Below, one piece after another: positions 22,836 to 30,841 of a DNA stretch of 64,000 nucleotides. Each line of letters begins with the position of its first letter. The first letter of the stretch is position 1. This stretch comes from Lachnospiraceae bacterium P6B14 (GTDB lineage: Bacteria; Bacillota; Clostridia; Lachnospirales; Lachnospiraceae): assembly GCA_000687695.1 (NCBI GenBank), contig JHWZ01000002.1, positions 62,001 through 126,000 on the forward strand, written 5' to 3'. Both the position numbers and the translations under genes were made by a program. Under the pieces are notes generated by a model. It had not been told where the DNA came from, did not search any database, and worked only from the letters and a program-made list of their open reading frames with translations.

Positions 22836-23252
22836 TCAATCAGGATCGTTGTTTTTAACTTCGTTGAGCGGTATTCCAAACACTTCATCGAGGATTGGGA
22901 CTATGACAAGTTGCTTTTCTGTTCTCTCTCTTTCCCTTGCAAGTGACTTTTCACTATCGGGATAGTCATCCCGGCTCAGCTCGGGAAAATCGAAATCGAT
23001 GCCGTAAAGAAGGTATACGAGCGGGACTTCAAGGATCTGATGAATTCCCATTAAGGTAAGGATGTCGAGAGTTCCTTTGCCTCCCTCAGCCCTAGAAATC
23101 CTGTTTGTGTCCTTGTGTCCGAGAACATTGGCGACATCTGATTGATTTAGACCTCGTGCCTCGCGTACTCGTTTGATTCGTTTTCCGATGTCCTTGCGAT
23201 CATCGTCGGTGAAATCGTAGATTTCACGGTCGTTTGTTTCGAATAGCTTCAT
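22836..23252 (-). CDS. XRE-family transcriptional regulator
   Basis: 138 residues. The helix-turn-helix lies at residues 22-76 (IGKRIKRVREARGLNQSDVANVLG, then NRISRAEGGKGTLDILTLMGI), with a C-terminal region of unknown fold (PELSRDDYPDSEKSLARERERTEKQ). AGGAGG precedes the ATG. Its start overlaps the stop of a 26-codon leader gene (ATGA). Probably the repressor controlling the excision genes to its left. Confidence 0.87.
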   Translation of the reverse strand: MKLFETNDREIYDFTDDDRKDIGKRIKRVREARGLNQSDVANVLGHKDTNRISRAEGGKGTLDILTLMGIHQILEVPLVYLLYGIDFDFPELSRDDYPDSEKSLARERERTEKQLVIVPILDEVFGIPLNEVKNNDPD

Positions 23253-23329
23253 ATCTGAACCTCCTGAATCTTTACGGAGGTATTCCGATACGAAACCATT
23301 AGTATGTGCCTTGTTTTGGCCATTCTCAT
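23249..23329 (-). CDS. 26-residue leader peptide upstream of the XRE gene
   Basis: ATG at 23329 follows AGGAGGTATCC, a near-perfect ribosome-binding site. The peptide starts MRMAKTRHILMVSYRN and stops at TGA 23249-23251, overlapping the regulator's ATG (ATGA). The strong site and overlap argue for translational coupling or a regulatory leader. No family is known. Confidence 0.5.
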   Translation of the reverse strand: MRMAKTRHILMVSYRNTSVKIQEVQI

Positions 23330-23355
23330 AGGATACCTCCTGAGTTTGAATGGCC
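23318..23355. promoter_or_regulatory. inverted repeat flanking the leader start
   Basis: GGCCATTC (23318-23325) and GAATGGCC (23348-23355) flank the leader's ribosome-binding site. In RNA the stem could mask it. The rest of 23356-23500 shows no gene and no convincing minus-strand promoter. Confidence 0.4.
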
Positions 23356-23501
23356 AGCTGCCCTATGGGCTGGACATGTTTGTGTTAATCTCGTCAGATT
23401 GCTTTCGGGCTCAGGCTTGATCAAGGTCTGATTGCGTTCTGAAGAGAAGCAGTTTGAGTCGTACTTAGGACAACACATCAACAGATTGTTATTTGTTGAC
23501 G

Positions 23502-23520
23502 CTTGAATCATTGACTCAAG
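23502..23520. promoter_or_regulatory. near-perfect palindrome over the NACHT gene -35 box
   Basis: CTTGAATCATTGACTCAAG: 19 bases, symmetric except one mismatched pair and the centre. It covers the -35 box and half the spacer, the place for a repressor. Confidence 0.55.
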
Positions 23521-23531
23521 TGGTGTATAAT
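23503..23531 (+). promoter_or_regulatory. promoter of the NACHT gene
   Basis: TTGAAT (23503-23508), 17-base spacer, TATAAT (23526-23531). The predicted leader is about 165 bases and includes the 11-base tandem repeats. Confidence 0.8.
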
Positions 23532-23617
23532 AAGCGTGAAAGTTGTGGCTTGTTGGAGCCCAATCTGTTTTGCGTTAATCATAGTGTACATCAACGATCC
23601 TTTTTTTTTCGGACAGA

Positions 23618-23672
23618 ATTTCAGACAGATTTCAGACAGATTTCAGACAGATTTCAGACTGATTTCAGACAC
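23618..23672 (+). repeat. five tandem 11-base repeats (ATTTCAGACAG)
   Basis: Units at 23618, 23629, 23640, 23651 and 23662; the first three are identical, the last two differ by one base each. They lie in the predicted 5' leader, ending 30 bases before the NACHT start. An 11-base period is close to one DNA turn. In frame they would read as a short shifting repeat, but no start codon with a ribosome-binding site precedes them. Confidence 0.9.
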
Positions 23673-23702
23673 GAGAAAAAGCAAGTGAGAAAGGAAGACA
23701 AG

Positions 23703-26030
23703 ATGGATTTTAATAAACTTTGTGAGCCGTTTTATAATAAAGAGGATAAATCGCTTAACGGACTCAGTGGGGTAACATCAAAAAATAAGATTGCAGAGTT
23801 TTTTATTAGGGAAGCGCTTGGAGAATCAAAAGATGAAGAGTTGGTAAACTATTCGGATGATTATTTTCGAAAATGGTTTAATGGTGAAAGGCAGGTTCCG
23901 TTATGGGGAACAATTGCCGAAAAATGCAAAGAATCGGAGCTTTGCGAAAAACTTGCAAAAAAGATCAATATAAATGCATTGCCTAGGATGCTTAACGATT
24001 ATGGGGTCAAATTGAAAAGCGATCAAACATCTGACGGAGAAGCATTTGCATATGCAATTACAAAACAATTCCTTCTAATAGCTCAAGGAAACGGTTTTGC
24101 CGAGGACGTTGTAGGAAATGAGTATAATAGAATAGTTAATTCTGATGATTTTCAGAAATATATTGATGCATCAGAGAATAAACATAAAAAACTAAAAACG
24201 CTTTTGTATTCGAATGAAGAGAGATTGTTTGAAAGCTTTTACGTGTGCAATAATATAGTATCTTGTAAAGACGTAGGAAGTCAAGATAAGATTGTGATTA
24301 AGGATGTTTCTTTAGACAAGCTACGTAAAATAACTAGATGTGGAATAATATCTGGGATGGGCGGTGTCGGTAAATCTATGATGATAAGGCACTTATTCCT
24401 TGAGTCGGTCCACGATCGCAAGAAAAAAGAAACGAGTCTGGTTCCTGTGATTGTAGTACTAAGAGAATATGGTCTTGAATCTGATGATTTGTTCGATCTT
24501 ATTTATAAAACTATTCACAGATTCGATTTGACTATAGAAGAGGGGCAAGTCGTTAGAGCTTTACTTCAAGGTCGTTTGCAAATCCTTCTAGATGGTCTAG
24601 ATGAAGTAAACCCTAAAATGCTCAACAATCTACTTCACCAGATTGATTGTTTTAGTGATCAATATGAGGATGTTCAAATAGTAATATCAACAAGACGTTT
24701 TATGGATTTTGTAGGATTATCAAAATTCAATTTGTTTACGATGGAAGGTTTTTCAATAGACCAGGCTATTGAACTTATTGACAAACTTGAATGCGATGCG
24801 GAGGAAGTGGAAACAAAGAAACGATTCAAGGAAAAACTAGAAAATGAATTATATAATACACATAAGGAGTTTGCAGAGAATCCATTATTACTGACACTTA
24901 TGTATATTAATTTTAGAATTTTTACAGATATTCCCCAAAAAAAGAATCAGTTTTATAAGCAGGCATACGAAACATTACTACAAAAACATGACGGAAACAA
25001 ATTGACACTTAAAAGAAATTTTAAAAGTGTAAAGGATACATCTGACTTTACAACGGTATTCTCGGAGTTCTGTGCGAGATCATACAGGAAACATGTATAT
25101 CAGTTTGATGATTATACGTTCGAGACTTATTTTGACAAGTTACATACAAAGGATAGATTCGAAAGCTCGATGATGAACGTGGGAAACTTTAAGTTTGATG
25201 CATTAAACAGTTCATGTGTAATGTTTGAGGAAGGAGGAAACTATCATTTCCTACATAGATCATTTCAGGAGTATTTTTTTGCTGAATACTATTCTAGACA
25301 AGACGATGAAACAATAGTAAAGGTTGGGAAAAACCTTTGGAATAACGATTCAAACGAATTTGATGAGAGCGAAGGCTTTAATCAATTATATGAGTGCGCT
25401 CCGGATAAGGTTGAACGATTTATTTTTCTTCCTTTTCTTAGAGACATTTATGAGAAAAAAGATGATGAGTTGAGCTTTTGGCAGTTTTTAAGGAATTGTT
25501 ATCGTGTTTTGAAGTATCCCTTTTTTTACGAGGAGCCTCTTAATCAAATGCAGGCAATACCAATTCTATCTACAGCTCGAATGAATAAGTTTTGCCCTTC
25601 TTCTAATATTGTCTTCGATAAAATAGCAGAATTGGTTTGGGTTCGCTCAGGGGTTGAAATGTATCAGGAACTGTTGATTGAAGGATTCGAGGAGGATATA
25701 GATGAATACTTGTTAGCAACTACAGATCACAGACTGTTGATGGTGCCTCGTCAGATTTATTTAAGTTATCAAAACAACAAAATTTTAACGAGTGAAATGC
25801 TGTTTGGGGATGTTGAAAGAGATGAAGAAGGGAAGGTTATAGTTGTTGGGAAAATGTACAAAATAGAAATTCAAAAAATGATAGATCAACCAGATAAATA
25901 CCAAGAGGTTCGTTCAATTATGGTTAACCCGAGATTGAATTTTCGAAATATATATGACAGATTAAAACAATACTATAATAAACTGAAGAGTAAATATGAA
26001 TATGTGGATTATGATGATGATGATTTTTAA
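23703..26030 (+). CDS. NACHT-domain NTPase (bacterial NLR-like, putative antiphage)
   Basis: 775 residues from ATG 23703 (after AAGGAAG; the upstream extension runs through repeats). An N-terminal region of about 200 residues of unknown fold precedes the NACHT core: Walker A SGMGGVGKS (about 216-224), Walker B ILLDGLDE (about 296-302), sensor IVISTRR, and NPLLLTLMY with the following helices typical of NACHT. The C-terminal 350 residues show no clear LRR, WD or TPR repeats. Bacterial NACHT proteins (bNACHT) protect against phage by abortive action; here that role is inferred from architecture and the defence-rich surroundings. Confidence 0.82.
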   Translation: MDFNKLCEPFYNKEDKSLNGLSGVTSKNKIAEFFIREALGESKDEELVNYSDDYFRKWFNGERQVPLWGTIAEKCKESELCEKLAKKININALPRMLNDYGVKLKSDQTSDGEAFAYAITKQFLLIAQGNGFAEDVVGNEYNRIVNSDDFQKYIDASENKHKKLKTLLYSNEERLFESFYVCNNIVSCKDVGSQDKIVIKDVSLDKLRKITRCGIISGMGGVGKSMMIRHLFLESVHDRKKKETSLVPVIVVLREYGLESDDLFDLIYKTIHRFDLTIEEGQVVRALLQGRLQILLDGLDEVNPKMLNNLLHQIDCFSDQYEDVQIVISTRRFMDFVGLSKFNLFTMEGFSIDQAIELIDKLECDAEEVETKKRFKEKLENELYNTHKEFAENPLLLTLMYINFRIFTDIPQKKNQFYKQAYETLLQKHDGNKLTLKRNFKSVKDTSDFTTVFSEFCARSYRKHVYQFDDYTFETYFDKLHTKDRFESSMMNVGNFKFDALNSSCVMFEEGGNYHFLHRSFQEYFFAEYYSRQDDETIVKVGKNLWNNDSNEFDESEGFNQLYECAPDKVERFIFLPFLRDIYEKKDDELSFWQFLRNCYRVLKYPFFYEEPLNQMQAIPILSTARMNKFCPSSNIVFDKIAELVWVRSGVEMYQELLIEGFEEDIDEYLLATTDHRLLMVPRQIYLSYQNNKILTSEMLFGDVERDEEGKVIVVGKMYKIEIQKMIDQPDKYQEVRSIMVNPRLNFRNIYDRLKQYYNKLKSKYEYVDYDDDDF

Positions 26031-26082
26031 GCATTGTGAAAAGCATATTTAGATAACTTGAACTCGTTGACAAGGTGATGTT

Positions 26083-26112
26083 CAGCCACCTTCATAAAGA
26101 CGAAGGTGGCTG
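26083..26112. terminator. hairpin between the convergent NACHT and transglutaminase-like genes
   Basis: CAGCCACCTTC, loop ATAAAGAC plus one base, GAAGGTGGCTG; 11-base arms. T-runs are lacking, so strength is doubtful. Confidence 0.5.
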
Positions 26113-26130
26113 AGAATGCGAAGTGGAGGA

Positions 26131-27264
26131 TTATTCGAATAGATAATACTTACAGGATGGAAACTCTGTCTCCAGAGAAGCTAACTCTTCATCATTAATC
26201 TTGTAAACCCAGTACGTTCTCGGCTTTGCCTCTCTGAATCCGGTCACGGTCATGTAGATATCGTCACCGATACGGACCATCGTCCTGCCGTGCAGTCTCT
26301 CTCCACCAACGATGTAGGTCTTGAAGCCCATCTTCTTGCATAGTTCCGAAACGCCGATTCGACTGGCCATGCAATCGCCACCGCCGGTGATGATCATGCG
26401 CTTCCAGTCAGGCTGATAGAGTTCGTAATCATATTCGTGTTCGATGTATCGAGCGACGGCTTCGACCTTTTCAACATCCGTCATATCGTCAGAGATACAT
26501 CGGCTGAAGAATTCATCTATCTTCTTATCATAGAGCACCCTGGCTTCATCAACGACAGTCACCTTTGCCGATAGAACCCTATCATCCAGAGTTGCGGTGA
26601 CTGTGGCAGTAGCATCAGGAGATCCGATATCTGATACTGTCAAAAGACCAGATTTTGAGATTATCAGTTTTCCCGAAACGTTCGGCTCGTCATATGCGAC
26701 CTTCCATACCGGTTGCTCGTCTGTTCCGGTCAACTCAAATTGAAACTGAGTCGGATGCGAAGCATCGTGAGCATAGGGGACAGCGTATTCCGGACAGTAG
26801 TAGATGGTCACATCTTTCTCATTCAGGCGAACATCAGCTTTTGGAGAAGGTGTCGCTTCCTCTTGCCCCGGCGTTTGTGTCGGCACCGGAGTGACCTTTG
26901 GATCTTCCGAATTCTTCTTAACGGTAATCCTGCAGGAATACTTCTTTCCTTTATAAAGAGCAGTGATGGTAGCCTTGCCGGGCTTCAGGACACGGTACCA
27001 GGTGCCGCAGGAAAACTTGTCAGCAAGCTTGATTACTGACGATGAACTGGATTTCCATCGGATCTTTGCACCGGACGGAGCGTTTTTCAGTTTGATCTTG
27101 TCCCAGAAGTGCGAGCCGTAAGTGTCGTAGGTGCGTTTCGACCTCGACAGTTTGATCTTAGCCCGTGCGTGAATAGGTGCACAAGGGGTGAGAGTAGTTG
27201 AAAACATCAGAATCACAGATGCTTTAAGGATGAGTCGCTTCGCTTTCGTTGTCATGAGGATCAT
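26131..27264 (-). CDS. secreted protein with Ig-like (Big) and transglutaminase-like domains
   Basis: 377 residues. Signal peptide (LILKASVILMFSTTLTPC), a bacterial Ig-like group-2 type domain (GAKIRWKSSSSSVIKLADK, then PGKATITALYKGKKY), a Pro/Thr linker, a second Ig-like part and a C-terminal transglutaminase-like fold with Cys in GGGDCMASR, His in ERLHGRTMV and Asp in GDDIYM, the expected triad. It probably acts at the cell surface as a peptidase or cross-linker; the target is unknown. Its start overlaps the upstream regulator gene by 41 bases (or 32 if the second ATG is used), suggesting co-transcription. Confidence 0.75.
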   Translation of the reverse strand: MILMTTKAKRLILKASVILMFSTTLTPCAPIHARAKIKLSRSKRTYDTYGSHFWDKIKLKNAPSGAKIRWKSSSSSVIKLADKFSCGTWYRVLKPGKATITALYKGKKYSCRITVKKNSEDPKVTPVPTQTPGQEEATPSPKADVRLNEKDVTIYYCPEYAVPYAHDASHPTQFQFELTGTDEQPVWKVAYDEPNVSGKLIISKSGLLTVSDIGSPDATATVTATLDDRVLSAKVTVVDEARVLYDKKIDEFFSRCISDDMTDVEKVEAVARYIEHEYDYELYQPDWKRMIITGGGDCMASRIGVSELCKKMGFKTYIVGGERLHGRTMVRIGDDIYMTVTGFREAKPRTYWVYKINDEELASLETEFPSCKYYLFE

Positions 27265-27469
27265 CTCCCTTCCGAATCAGACCCTCGGCTGAGAGTCTGT
27301 AGGCAAGTAAACGTATCAGATACTCAGGAGGCTTGCGTCCGCCACGTTCCCATTCCTCGATCGTCCGCTTCGGTATGCCAAAGTACGCAGAAAACTCCTT
27401 CTGCGTCATACCGGATTCCTTTCGCATCTGTTTGATCCTATCCATCGTATCCATCATAGGAATCGCCAT
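27224..27469 (-). CDS. small XRE-family regulator
   Basis: 81 residues with a helix-turn-helix at about 11-55 (IKQMRKESGMTQKEFSAYFGIPKRTIEEWERGGRKPP), the type found in antitoxin-like and single-domain regulators. It is followed by the overlapping transglutaminase-like gene. A perfect palindrome fills its promoter spacer, implying autorepression, and a divergent promoter lies 40 bases away. Confidence 0.85.
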   Translation of the reverse strand: MAIPMMDTMDRIKQMRKESGMTQKEFSAYFGIPKRTIEEWERGGRKPPEYLIRLLAYRLSAEGLIRKGDDPHDNESEATHP

Positions 27470-27483
27470 CCTTTCCTATCTTT

Positions 27484-27512
27484 ATTATACCACACATTGT
27501 GTGGTTTTTCAA
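27484..27512 (-). promoter_or_regulatory. promoter of the XRE/transglutaminase operon
   Basis: Minus strand TTGAAA (27507-27512), 17-base spacer, TATAAT (27484-27489). Confidence 0.82.
27489..27505. promoter_or_regulatory. perfect palindrome filling the promoter spacer, operator
   Basis: ACCACACA, T, TGTGTGGT: 17 bases, occupying the spacer between -35 and -10. Bound protein would block polymerase, fitting autorepression by the XRE protein. Confidence 0.72.
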
Positions 27513-27522
27513 GTGAAAAATC

Positions 27523-27551
27523 TTGCAAAATAGCGAAAAATCGTGTATAAT
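27523..27551 (+). promoter_or_regulatory. divergent promoter of the 82-residue protein gene
   Basis: TTGCAA (27523-27528), 17-base spacer, TATAAT (27546-27551). Confidence 0.75.
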
Positions 27552-27575
27552 GCCTAGGACAAGGGGGATTACATC

Positions 27576-27824
27576 ATGGATCGTGACATTCATAGTGATC
27601 CACTGATTTACCGGACAGTTATTGCATCGGAAGGGTATAGGTTGTCCGAAGAAACGGTGGATCGTGTTGTGGATATTCAGAATCGCTATCAGCGGCAAGG
27701 GCATTCGATCGATTTTGTCGATTTTCTGATGGATGACGAAAAAGAAGTGCTCCGTCGGTGCGATGAAGCAGAGAAGTACCTGTTGACTGTGACCGCACGT
27801 CATACATATGAAGATAGAATATGA
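27576..27824 (+). CDS. 82-residue protein of unknown function
   Basis: Charged, helical protein (SEETVDRVVDIQNRYQRQGH, then FVDFLMDDEKEVLRRCDEAEKY) with no recognised domain. AAGGGGG precedes the ATG. It has its own promoter, divergent from the XRE operon and perhaps under the same operator, and a hairpin at its end. A small partner of the XRE protein is possible by position only. Confidence 0.65.
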   Translation: MDRDIHSDPLIYRTVIASEGYRLSEETVDRVVDIQNRYQRQGHSIDFVDFLMDDEKEVLRRCDEAEKYLLTVTARHTYEDRI

Positions 27825-27825
27825 A

Positions 27826-27857
27826 ATGAGCAGATGGTCGGCCGATCATCTGCTCAT
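27826..27857. terminator. hairpin between convergent genes
   Basis: ATGAGCAGATG, 10-base loop, CATCTGCTCAT; perfect 11-base arms serving both the 82-residue gene and the flavodoxin gene. No clear T-run. Confidence 0.6.
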
Positions 27858-27861
27858 TCTG

Positions 27862-28338
27862 TTATATGTATTCCTTCGCCCATTTGCCGAGATTCTCCGC
27901 AGATTCGCCGGAATCAAATCTCTTGCCGTCAAGCACCTTGGCTCCCGGGGCGAGTTTCTGCATGTTCGCGCCGGATTTGCCGATCTGGCTCGAACCGGAT
28001 GTTGCGAACGGGATCACGGTCTTTCCTGAAAAATCATACGCCTCCATGAATGTATCGATGATCGAGGGCTCCCTGTACCACCAAACCGGGAATCCAACAA
28101 ACACGTAGTTATATGCATCCATATTTTCAACGTGATTTGCGATAGGAGGTCTCGATGACGGATCGTCCATCTCGACACTGCTACGACTTTTCTTGTCCTG
28201 CCAGTTAAGATCTGCCTTCGTATACGGAGCCTCGGGCTTGATTTCAAACAAATCCGCGCCGACGCTCTCTGCGAGCCTTTCCGCAACTCCCGCCGTTACA
28301 CCACTTGCACTGAAATACGCTACCAATACATCGCTCAT
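27862..28338 (-). CDS. flavodoxin
   Basis: 158 residues. VAYFSASGVTAGVAERLAE is the FMN phosphate loop (the usual T/S-x-T/S-G-x-T variant), VFVGFPVWWYREP the second flavin loop with stacking aromatic, and ATSGSSQIGKS the third. An electron carrier or quinone-type reductase of the flavodoxin_4 group. GGAGG precedes the ATG. It is the last gene in a minus-strand set with C_GCAxxG, GNAT and TIGR04076 genes, ordinary metabolic cargo. Confidence 0.88.
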   Translation of the reverse strand: MSDVLVAYFSASGVTAGVAERLAESVGADLFEIKPEAPYTKADLNWQDKKSRSSVEMDDPSSRPPIANHVENMDAYNYVFVGFPVWWYREPSIIDTFMEAYDFSGKTVIPFATSGSSQIGKSGANMQKLAPGAKVLDGKRFDSGESAENLGKWAKEYI

Positions 28339-28379
28339 TGCTTCCCTCCGATCTTCTTCTCAGATTTCTTTTACATTCG

Positions 28380-28829
28380 CTACCCCTTCATCTCCTCTAT
28401 GATCCCGTCAAGAATCTCTACGGCACTTGCAACCATTTTAGGGCAAAGCTCAGTGAACAGATTATTGTCAAGGGCATACTGTTTACCCTCCGGAGTCCTG
28501 ACATCACAACCGAGAAGTTCGTTGCATATGTACGAGCCATTAACTTCCTTGAATCGATCTGTCATCATGTCATTGACTTTATCCGCCCGTTGTCTTTCCT
28601 CCGGATCTGCTTTTTTGCTCTGTCCATATAATAACCCTAAAACCATTAGCGCCCCGGTACATGCTCCGCAGACTTCACCTTTTCGCATCCCGCTACCAAA
28701 ACAGGAACCAAGCTTAAGTGCCTGTTCCTCGGAAATCCCGCATTCTTTTGCATAAGCTGCCAAAACCGCCTGTGAACAATGATACTTGTCCGCAAAGTAA
28801 CTTAACGCTTTTTCTTTATGATCACTCAT
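28380..28829 (-). CDS. C_GCAxxG_C_C family protein
   Basis: 149 residues with the family cysteines: HCSQAVLAAYA, GSCFGSGMRKGEVCGACTGALMVLG, ICNELLGCDVRTPEGK and LCPKMV. These probably bind a metal or haem-like cofactor; the family is often near redox genes, as here beside flavodoxin. AGGAGG precedes the ATG. The function is unestablished. Confidence 0.88.
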   Translation of the reverse strand: MSDHKEKALSYFADKYHCSQAVLAAYAKECGISEEQALKLGSCFGSGMRKGEVCGACTGALMVLGLLYGQSKKADPEERQRADKVNDMMTDRFKEVNGSYICNELLGCDVRTPEGKQYALDNNLFTELCPKMVASAVEILDGIIEEMKG

Positions 28830-28840
28830 CTGATTCCTCC

Positions 28841-29326
28841 TTATTCATGGCAGTTTCCGCCATGCGCACAGTGCATGTCCATATTTTCCAACACCATTCT
28901 CATTGATACGATTCCATCTTTTTCAGACACCTCTTCAAACCCCATACGCTTGTATAATTCATATCCAATCGACATAACGGAAGGCTTTGTCGTAAATGTC
29001 ACTTCCCTGAAACCAAGTTCTCTGGCCTTATCAAGCATGGCATTGAGCATTTTTCTGGCATATCCATTTCCGCGGAACTCCGATTTTATGAATAGCCGTT
29101 TTGCTTCACACTTCTCGTTATTGATCTTTCTTATGGCAATGCAGGCAACAGGCATCGCATCCGCATATCCGATAAGCATAGCCCCATCTTTATAGAACCC
29201 TGCAAGATCTTTCAATTCGTTATCAAATGATACAAAACAGCTTTCTGCCCCTTGAATATGGGAATACTCAATAAACAGCTCTTTTATAACATCCGCATCC
29301 AAACACTCTCTAACTTCGAAACCCAT
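28841..29326 (-). CDS. GNAT-family N-acetyltransferase
   Basis: 161 residues. ACIAIRKINNEKCEAKRLFIKSEFRGNGYARKML holds the acetyl-CoA loop RGNGYA (about residue 95), followed by ARELGFREVTFTT and a YKRMGFEEV motif. ATG 29326 follows AAGGAG; an in-frame TTG lies two codons earlier. The substrate is unknown. It ends 11 bases before the C_GCAxxG gene. Confidence 0.88.
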   Translation of the reverse strand: MGFEVRECLDADVIKELFIEYSHIQGAESCFVSFDNELKDLAGFYKDGAMLIGYADAMPVACIAIRKINNEKCEAKRLFIKSEFRGNGYARKMLNAMLDKARELGFREVTFTTKPSVMSIGYELYKRMGFEEVSEKDGIVSMRMVLENMDMHCAHGGNCHE

Positions 29327-29342
29327 TTGCAATCTCCTTACG

Positions 29343-29651
29343 TCACTCGTCCTCCACCGTCTCCAGCAAAAAGCTCACCGGCCTAAATCCGTCATTGCAG
29401 GAGATCATAGCCGATTTCGGGTTCTTCATCCATCCATCGTAGAAATCCTCGCCGCCATGAGCCAGTGTCATCACAAACGGAGAGACCGTGTCCCACGCAC
29501 TGCTGCAAAACCCCTCCGGGCATTCCCAGCCATTGCAAACAAACATCTGTCCGAGTTTCATCGAGCAGGCGTGTTCAATCGGATTTTCATATTCCTCGAT
29601 GAGATCGTCGTATTGGGCAATCTTCTTGACAGTTATGCGTATTTTCTTCAT
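29343..29651 (-). CDS. TIGR04076 family protein
   Basis: 102 residues matching the TIGR04076 family: an N-terminal IRITVKKI, then MKLGQMFVCNGWECPEGFCSSAWDTVSPFV and the end ISCNDGFRPVSFLLE, with conserved cysteines. The function is unknown. ATG 29651 follows AAAGG; the longer frame from 29744 lies inside the neighbouring gene. It begins 13 bases after the stop of the MKNQYVGD protein. Confidence 0.82.
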   Translation of the reverse strand: MKKIRITVKKIAQYDDLIEEYENPIEHACSMKLGQMFVCNGWECPEGFCSSAWDTVSPFVMTLAHGGEDFYDGWMKNPKSAMISCNDGFRPVSFLLETVEDE

Positions 29652-29664
29652 TGTTTTTCGCCTT

Positions 29665-30768
29665 TCAATTCCTCCACGACAGTTCACCGTTCGTTTTCTG
29701 CAGGTATCGTAGGCCGAACTCCCTCTCGATACCGAAGCCGTCATACTTCCGATTCAGTTCATCAGCCTGGTTCTCACCAGTGACCGGGAAGTAGTCATCA
29801 TAATCATCATCGTTATCATATTGGTGATATTCTGATTCCTGTACGAGAACATAGCCGCCACAATTCATGCACTGGCAGAGCATTCTCTCGCCCCTGTCCC
29901 ACGTATGAAGGCGTTTACCATTCAATGTGCTTCCATACGAAATGACAGTTTTTAGGCTCATATGTTGATATGCCTCGTTCGGATCCGAAATCATAAAACA
30001 TATGCACGGAAGTCCTGAATCATTCTTTTTCTCAAATACAACCTTTTCAAATACCGGCTCTTTCTTGGAAGTCACTGGAATCGTGCCCCAGTTTGTCGCC
30101 AAAAACTCGTCAATCAGTTTTGCATATTTTTCGTAGGTTTTCTCATGCAGAACAAAAATATAGGCTCTCTGCTCGTAGGGGTGGAAAGTCAACGCGATAA
30201 TACGAGCCTGAGGCAGGTATTTTCCCATAAAGGAGATCGTATCAAGCCAATCGCTTTGAGAACTGCGATCCCGGTGATGGTAGTAAACGATATCGTGTCC
30301 CCAGGTCGTGAAATAATCCTCAATCTCGTCGGGCATGATGAATTTGTCATCAGAGTCCGGCGATAATCCGTTGTCCGGATCGGCAAAAATGAGTTGACAG
30401 TCTTCAAGTGCTTCCTGCGCCGACCTGTGCCATTGCTTTCGAAACATGGTTTTATCCCATTTGTTCTTATCAGAAGTATCAAGAATCCTATCATAGAAAA
30501 CAGCACCCTCAAGGATTCCGAGTTCCTTGACACGTGAGACCTTCCGATCAGCGTCGTCTTGGAGTCTTCTCATCATTTTGAGAAACCCCGAATCGATTTC
30601 TTCATAGATGGACTTATCAAGATAATCACGCTTGTTTCCGTCCTTGTTTCCCTCAATGTCCGGTGTGAGATACCAATTTATACCAAGACGGATCCCTTTA
30701 TTCAGTAAAAAGCGTAGAAGAGCGTATTTTCCATAATCGCCGACATCACCAACATACTGGTTCTTCAT
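29665..30768 (-). CDS. MKNQYVGD-family protein with C-terminal zinc-like tail (unknown function)
   Basis: 367 residues. The first 235 belong to a conserved family whose members start with MKNQY-GD-DY-KY-LLR and contain FADPDNGL (about residue 105), YYHHRDRS and LTFHPYEQR; the D-P-D-N, His and Arg positions could form a catalytic site. Members are often seen among defence or mobile genes, but I know no proven activity. A further 130 residues with CQCMNCGGYV (a CxxC) follow, apparently a fusion. ATG 30768 follows GGGAGG. It lies downstream of mcrC on the same strand. Confidence 0.65.
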   Translation of the reverse strand: MKNQYVGDVGDYGKYALLRFLLNKGIRLGINWYLTPDIEGNKDGNKRDYLDKSIYEEIDSGFLKMMRRLQDDADRKVSRVKELGILEGAVFYDRILDTSDKNKWDKTMFRKQWHRSAQEALEDCQLIFADPDNGLSPDSDDKFIMPDEIEDYFTTWGHDIVYYHHRDRSSQSDWLDTISFMGKYLPQARIIALTFHPYEQRAYIFVLHEKTYEKYAKLIDEFLATNWGTIPVTSKKEPVFEKVVFEKKNDSGLPCICFMISDPNEAYQHMSLKTVISYGSTLNGKRLHTWDRGERMLCQCMNCGGYVLVQESEYHQYDNDDDYDDYFPVTGENQADELNRKYDGFGIEREFGLRYLQKTNGELSWRN

Positions 30769-30841
30769 GTAGGCCTCCCATATTAATCCACCAATCAATG
30801 TACCATCGTAACATCCGGTATTTAACTAAAAATACAATGAT

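Noticed and set aside
23618-23672. CRISPR or plasmid replication iterons
   Set aside because: Units are 11 bases, directly abutting, with no spacers and no replication initiator nearby; they lie in a leader of a NACHT gene.
23493-23702. Longer NACHT protein starting at 23493
   Set aside because: The extra 70 residues run through the promoter and tandem repeats and have no ribosome-binding site; ATG 23703 follows AAGGAAG.
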